The translations under genes were made by a program, and so were the position numbers. Shown here piece by piece: positions 61,446 through 64,000 of a stretch of DNA of 64,000 nucleotides. How positions within the stretch are numbered: position 1 is the stretch's first letter; each line of letters starts with the position of its first letter. Source of the stretch: FEN-1297 sp963710735. GTDB taxonomy: Bacteria; Bacteroidota; Ignavibacteria; Ignavibacteriales; Ignavibacteriaceae. Location of the stretch: the NCBI GenBank assembly GCA_963710735.1, contig CAVQBN010000005.1, positions 1 through 64,000 of the forward strand, read 5' to 3'. The notes under the pieces were generated by a model that worked only from the letters and a program-made list of their open reading frames with translations, searched no databases and was not told where the DNA came from.

Positions 61446-62626
61446 TATTTATTCTTTGATTTTAAAATCTCGTGAAGATTGAATAAGAAAAAATCGATAT
61501 CACTTTTTGTAGAAATAAGCGGGGGCAATATTCTAATAACATTTTTATTAGTGCAGTTTATTAGTACTTTCTTCTTTCTCATTTCTTTTACCACGTCAAT
61601 GCATTCATAATTTAGTTCAACACCAAGCATAAAGCCTTTTCCCCTGACTTCTTTAATATCCTTCGGAAACATTTTTTGAATTTCCAATAACTGACTGAGG
61701 AAGTAATTGCCAAGTTCCGCAACTTTATTCATTAAACCAAGCTCAAAAACTTCCTCTAAAACAACTTTGCCTGCGGCACAACTTACAGGATTGCCCCCGA
61801 ATGTTGTACCATGCTTACCAGTCTCAAAAACATCTGCAAGTTCTAAAGTAGTTAAAAAAGCGCCAAGTGGTAAACCTCCGCCAATAGCTTTTGCAGTTAC
61901 AACAATGTCGGGCTTTAAATCATAATGATTATAAGCAAAAGGTTTTCCAGTTCTGCCTATTCCACTTTGGATTTCATCTGCAACAATAATAAAACTATAC
62001 TCCTTTTTAAGTTCATTAATTTTGGTAATAAAATCTTGTGAAACTAAATGAATTCCTCCTTCTCCTTGTATTAATTCCAAAAAAATGGCTGCCGTTTCAG
62101 AATCAATTTTATCTTCCAGATCAGTGATATCATTAAATTTTATGTGATCAATATTCGGTACCAAAGGTTCAAAACCTGTTCTATATTTTTCACGTCCTGT
62201 TAGCGACATAGCTCCATAGGTTCTTCCATGGAACGAATCTTTTAGAGCAAATATTTTTTTATTCGGGCCAGCTTTTTTTCTAATTAATTTTAGCGCTCCT
62301 TCAATTGATTCTGTCCCACTGTTTGTTAAAAATGCTCTGGACATTTTAGAATGTTTTAATAATAGTTCAGCAAATTCAATTTGAATATCTGTTATATAAT
62401 TGTTTGACAAGTGAGCAAATTTTGAAATTTGTTCGGTAACTGCTCTTACTATTTTAGGATGAGCATATCCGAGAGCATTGACGGCTAATCCGGAAAAAAA
62501 ATCTAAATATCTGTTTCCCTCTTTATCAAATAGATGCACCTCTTCCCCGTATGCTATATCTAATGGTATACGATTATATGTTGAAAGAAAAATGCTTTTA
62601 TCTTTTTCAAAAATGTTGTTATTCAT
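61445..62626 (-). CDS. argD: Acetylornithine/aspartate aminotransferase-family (class III PLP)
   Basis: A 393-residue class III aminotransferase. The PLP-phosphate Asp lies in FIIVADEIQSGIGRTG, and the Schiff-base Lys in TAKAIGGGLPLGA. The GTESIEGALKLIRKK and GTTFGGNPVSCAAG segments match acetylornithine aminotransferase. It may act in arginine, or in lysine, biosynthesis. No other arg genes lie nearby, so the symbol is tentative. It is four-coupled with nadB and Yip1-like gene. Confidence 0.85.
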   Translation of the reverse strand: MNNNIFEKDKSIFLSTYNRIPLDIAYGEEVHLFDKEGNRYLDFFSGLAVNALGYAHPKIVRAVTEQISKFAHLSNNYITDIQIEFAELLLKHSKMSRAFLTNSGTESIEGALKLIRKKAGPNKKIFALKDSFHGRTYGAMSLTGREKYRTGFEPLVPNIDHIKFNDITDLEDKIDSETAAIFLELIQGEGGIHLVSQDFITKINELKKEYSFIIVADEIQSGIGRTGKPFAYNHYDLKPDIVVTAKAIGGGLPLGAFLTTLELADVFETGKHGTTFGGNPVSCAAGKVVLEEVFELGLMNKVAELGNYFLSQLLEIQKMFPKDIKEVRGKGFMLGVELNYECIDVVKEMRKKKVLINCTNKNVIRILPPLISTKSDIDFFLFNLHEILKSKNK

Positions 62627-62639
62627 ATTAATATAAATA

Positions 62640-63347
62640 TTATTTGAATAAATATATTGAATTAATGTACAGAGAAAAATATACTACTAAATTGAATATT
62701 GTTCCTGTAATAATGGAATACAAAATATTTTTTGATTGGCTATAGACAGCATTTATTCCAAGAATAATTCCCCATACTACAATAATTCCTTCAAATGCTA
62801 AAAATGTATATGCGAGGAATTCTTTTATTGAAAATGGAGAGGGGTTATTTGAAAATAAACTTCCGCCGAATACGGTGAGCTCTACTGTAAATAATAGTAT
62901 GAGGGCAAATACATGAGGAATTAGAGAGTAAACTAAAATTGATAAATTATCTCTAAATCTGGTATTCAATCCGAGGAAATTATTTAGAAGTGTTAATACT
63001 AATACAAATATTAAGACCATTGCCAGTAACGTTGAAAATATTATTAAAAAATGAATGATAACATTTCCCAGGAATGGTTCGTTTTTATAAGTCAGCAGCG
63101 CTATAAACATTGAATCGATGAATAACTTAATGGATGCAAAAAGAAAAATCGGTAATATAAAGTTCTTGTGTTCTGACTGAATGATAATGCCATATCCTTT
63201 TTTAGGCTCGTATATTAATAATCCCAAAACATTCCACAAATCGATATTGAAAATTCTTTCCCTTAGATAAGAGTTGCAGTTGTTACAAATCCATACATAA
63301 TATGGATTTTCATACTTACAATTTTTACAAACTAAAACATTTTTCAT
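62640..63347 (-). CDS. Yip1-family membrane protein with an N-terminal zinc ribbon
   Basis: A 235-residue protein. The first 20 residues hold two Cys-x2-Cys pairs (CKNCKYENPYYVWICNNC), a zinc-ribbon motif. A short amphipathic segment and a Yip1-type membrane domain with five hydrophobic helices (about 60-230) follow. Yip1 proteins are poorly understood in bacteria. The start shares a base with the stop of the DUF5683 gene. It is part of the parB operon. Confidence 0.85.
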   Translation of the reverse strand: MKNVLVCKNCKYENPYYVWICNNCNSYLRERIFNIDLWNVLGLLIYEPKKGYGIIIQSEHKNFILPIFLFASIKLFIDSMFIALLTYKNEPFLGNVIIHFLIIFSTLLAMVLIFVLVLTLLNNFLGLNTRFRDNLSILVYSLIPHVFALILLFTVELTVFGGSLFSNNPSPFSIKEFLAYTFLAFEGIIVVWGIILGINAVYSQSKNILYSIITGTIFNLVVYFSLYINSIYLFK

Positions 63348-63850
63348 TAAAATTTAATTCTCATGTTTAGCATTGGCGATTTTGTATACGAATTTTCTTT
63401 TACAGTAAAATCAAATAATTCAGCATCAACATAGGCATCAACCATATTAAGCACGTAAGTTAAGCCGATATAAATTGCAAAAAGATCTCTTTGGTCTTGA
63501 TAAAAGTTTTTATAATCCAGCCAATTACTATTTTTTGTTTGAATGAATAAATCTTGTGATTGTTTAAAAAGATTATTACTCTGTACCCATTCATAAATAA
63601 GCCATCCTGTTATCCCCCAAATTATAGGTGCTTTAATATAAGAATGATTATAGATTTGTCCCCAACCCGGAAAAATAGCACTTCGTAATACAGCACCCCA
63701 CGGTGATTTATGCATAACAAAAACCGTATCCTCTGACGGATTAGCTTTTTGCTGAAGAGAATCTTGCTGTGCGTAAGTTATCTGCAGCAGAAATAAGGAT
63801 ATAAGTATAACTTTAACTATATGATTTATCAATGATTTCAAACAGTTCAA
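63347..63850 (-). CDS. DUF5683-domain protein
   Basis: A 167-residue protein with a signal-like N-terminus ending Tyr-Ala-Gln. The DUF5683 pattern SPWGAVLRSAIFPGWGQIYN is followed by two hydrophobic helices and a final segment with GLTYVLNMVDAYVDAELFDF. DUF5683 is usually located just downstream of parB in Bacteroidota, and here it overlaps parB by 38 bases. The function is not known. Confidence 0.9.
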   Translation of the reverse strand: MNCLKSLINHIVKVILISLFLLQITYAQQDSLQQKANPSEDTVFVMHKSPWGAVLRSAIFPGWGQIYNHSYIKAPIIWGITGWLIYEWVQSNNLFKQSQDLFIQTKNSNWLDYKNFYQDQRDLFAIYIGLTYVLNMVDAYVDAELFDFTVKENSYTKSPMLNMRIKF

Positions 63851-64000
63851 ATAAGCGTTCTAATTCATCGTTTGAATAAAATTCAATAATTATTTCACCA
63901 GTTCCGTCCTGCTTCTGCTTGCATTGAACTTTAGTGCCGAATATTTTTCTTAATTTATCTTCTATATCTTTTTGATTCGCAGAAAAAGTACTCACTTTGG
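63813..64000 (-). CDS. parB: ParB chromosome partition protein, C-terminal part (5' end outside window)
   Basis: The frame is open to the window end. About 61 residues form the C-terminal dimerisation domain of ParB/Spo0J, with DKLRKIFGTKVQCKQK and GEIIIEFYSNDELERLFELF typical of that domain. ParB spreads from parS sites to segregate chromosomes. The rest of the gene, and presumably parA, lie beyond 64000. This and its DUF5683 neighbour suggest that the origin region may be near, but this is inference. Confidence 0.88.
   Translation of the reverse strand, partial: KVSTFSANQKDIEDKLRKIFGTKVQCKQKQDGTGEIIIEFYSNDELERLFELFEIIDKSYS

Noticed and set aside
62409..62414. TTGACA-like stretch inside argD
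   Set aside because: It lies mid-gene with no -10 at proper spacing and no gene for it to drive.

Overview
This is an AT-rich, gene-dense bacterial chromosome segment. It most likely comes from the Ignavibacteria/Bacteroidota (FCB) side of the tree. The evidence is a secreted subtilisin-like protease with a C-terminal type IX secretion (T9SS) sorting domain, a DUF5683 gene directly downstream of parB, ExbB-ExbD-ExbD and OmpP1/FadL genes, and a YbeY whose third metal ligand is Asp. Unlike most Bacteroidota, many genes have clear Shine-Dalgarno motifs (AGGAGG or GGAGG before exbB, fadL, ssb, lysS and hpf), which I take as favouring Ignavibacteria. No 16S rRNA is present, so the placement is inference.

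Left accessory region (1-7880). This is the only part that looks like an island. It holds a two-piece SurA/parvulin peptidyl-prolyl isomerase split at an 11-base homopolymer, a small ORF with its own terminator, two diverged copies of an unassigned ~160-nt intergenic element (2327-2487 and 5135-5300), an M14 carboxypeptidase lipoprotein, a doubly broken DUF5362 gene, an orphan truncated ORF, and an IS256-family element at 5767-7165. The IS abuts, and apparently destroyed, a DUF932 gene. About 0.7 kb of non-coding DNA with a CCCCTCC/GGAGGGG repeat follows.

Core region, + strand (7880-47893). An SDR oxidoreductase precedes a proton-channel cluster (exbB, exbD, exbD). A tightly coupled yqeY-cvpA-mutS2-biotin carboxylase-biotin carrier operon follows. 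Then come a FadL porin, an SGNH lipoprotein, a frameshifted SPOR lipoprotein, ssb, a CorC/HlyC protein, an orphan MlaD protein, ggt, acpS, an HNH nuclease and trpS. The scpA-scpB-rluB-dacB-lysS block handles chromosome condensation, rRNA modification, cell wall and translation. A further run carries a glycosyltransferase, a Wzi-like protein, a CtpA protease, DUF3108, a gamma-carbonic anhydrase, an MBL hydrolase, ybeY, smg, topA, a Xer recombinase, hpf, hprK, an M23 peptidase, DUF2795 and holB. It ends with a thiolase and a 3-hydroxyacyl-CoA dehydrogenase.

Right region, mostly - strand (48045-64000). This holds two small hypothetical genes, ftsY, pgsA, the T9SS protease, purF, tRNA-Pro(GGG) just downstream of a MerR regulator, a HAD hydrolase, aroQ, and two uncharacterised genes. 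A ppx/gppA gene on the + strand overlaps the 3' end of nadB. An operon parB-DUF5683-Yip1-argD-nadB runs to the window edge.

A recurring theme is single-base lesions in otherwise recognisable genes: the parvulin at A11, DUF5362, DUF932, the SPOR lipoprotein, and possibly the HNH start. They may be assembly errors at homopolymers, true decay, or transcriptional slippage; raw reads would decide. I found no CRISPR array, rRNA, phage module or complete defence system. The most promising unexplained signal is the duplicated structured intergenic element.
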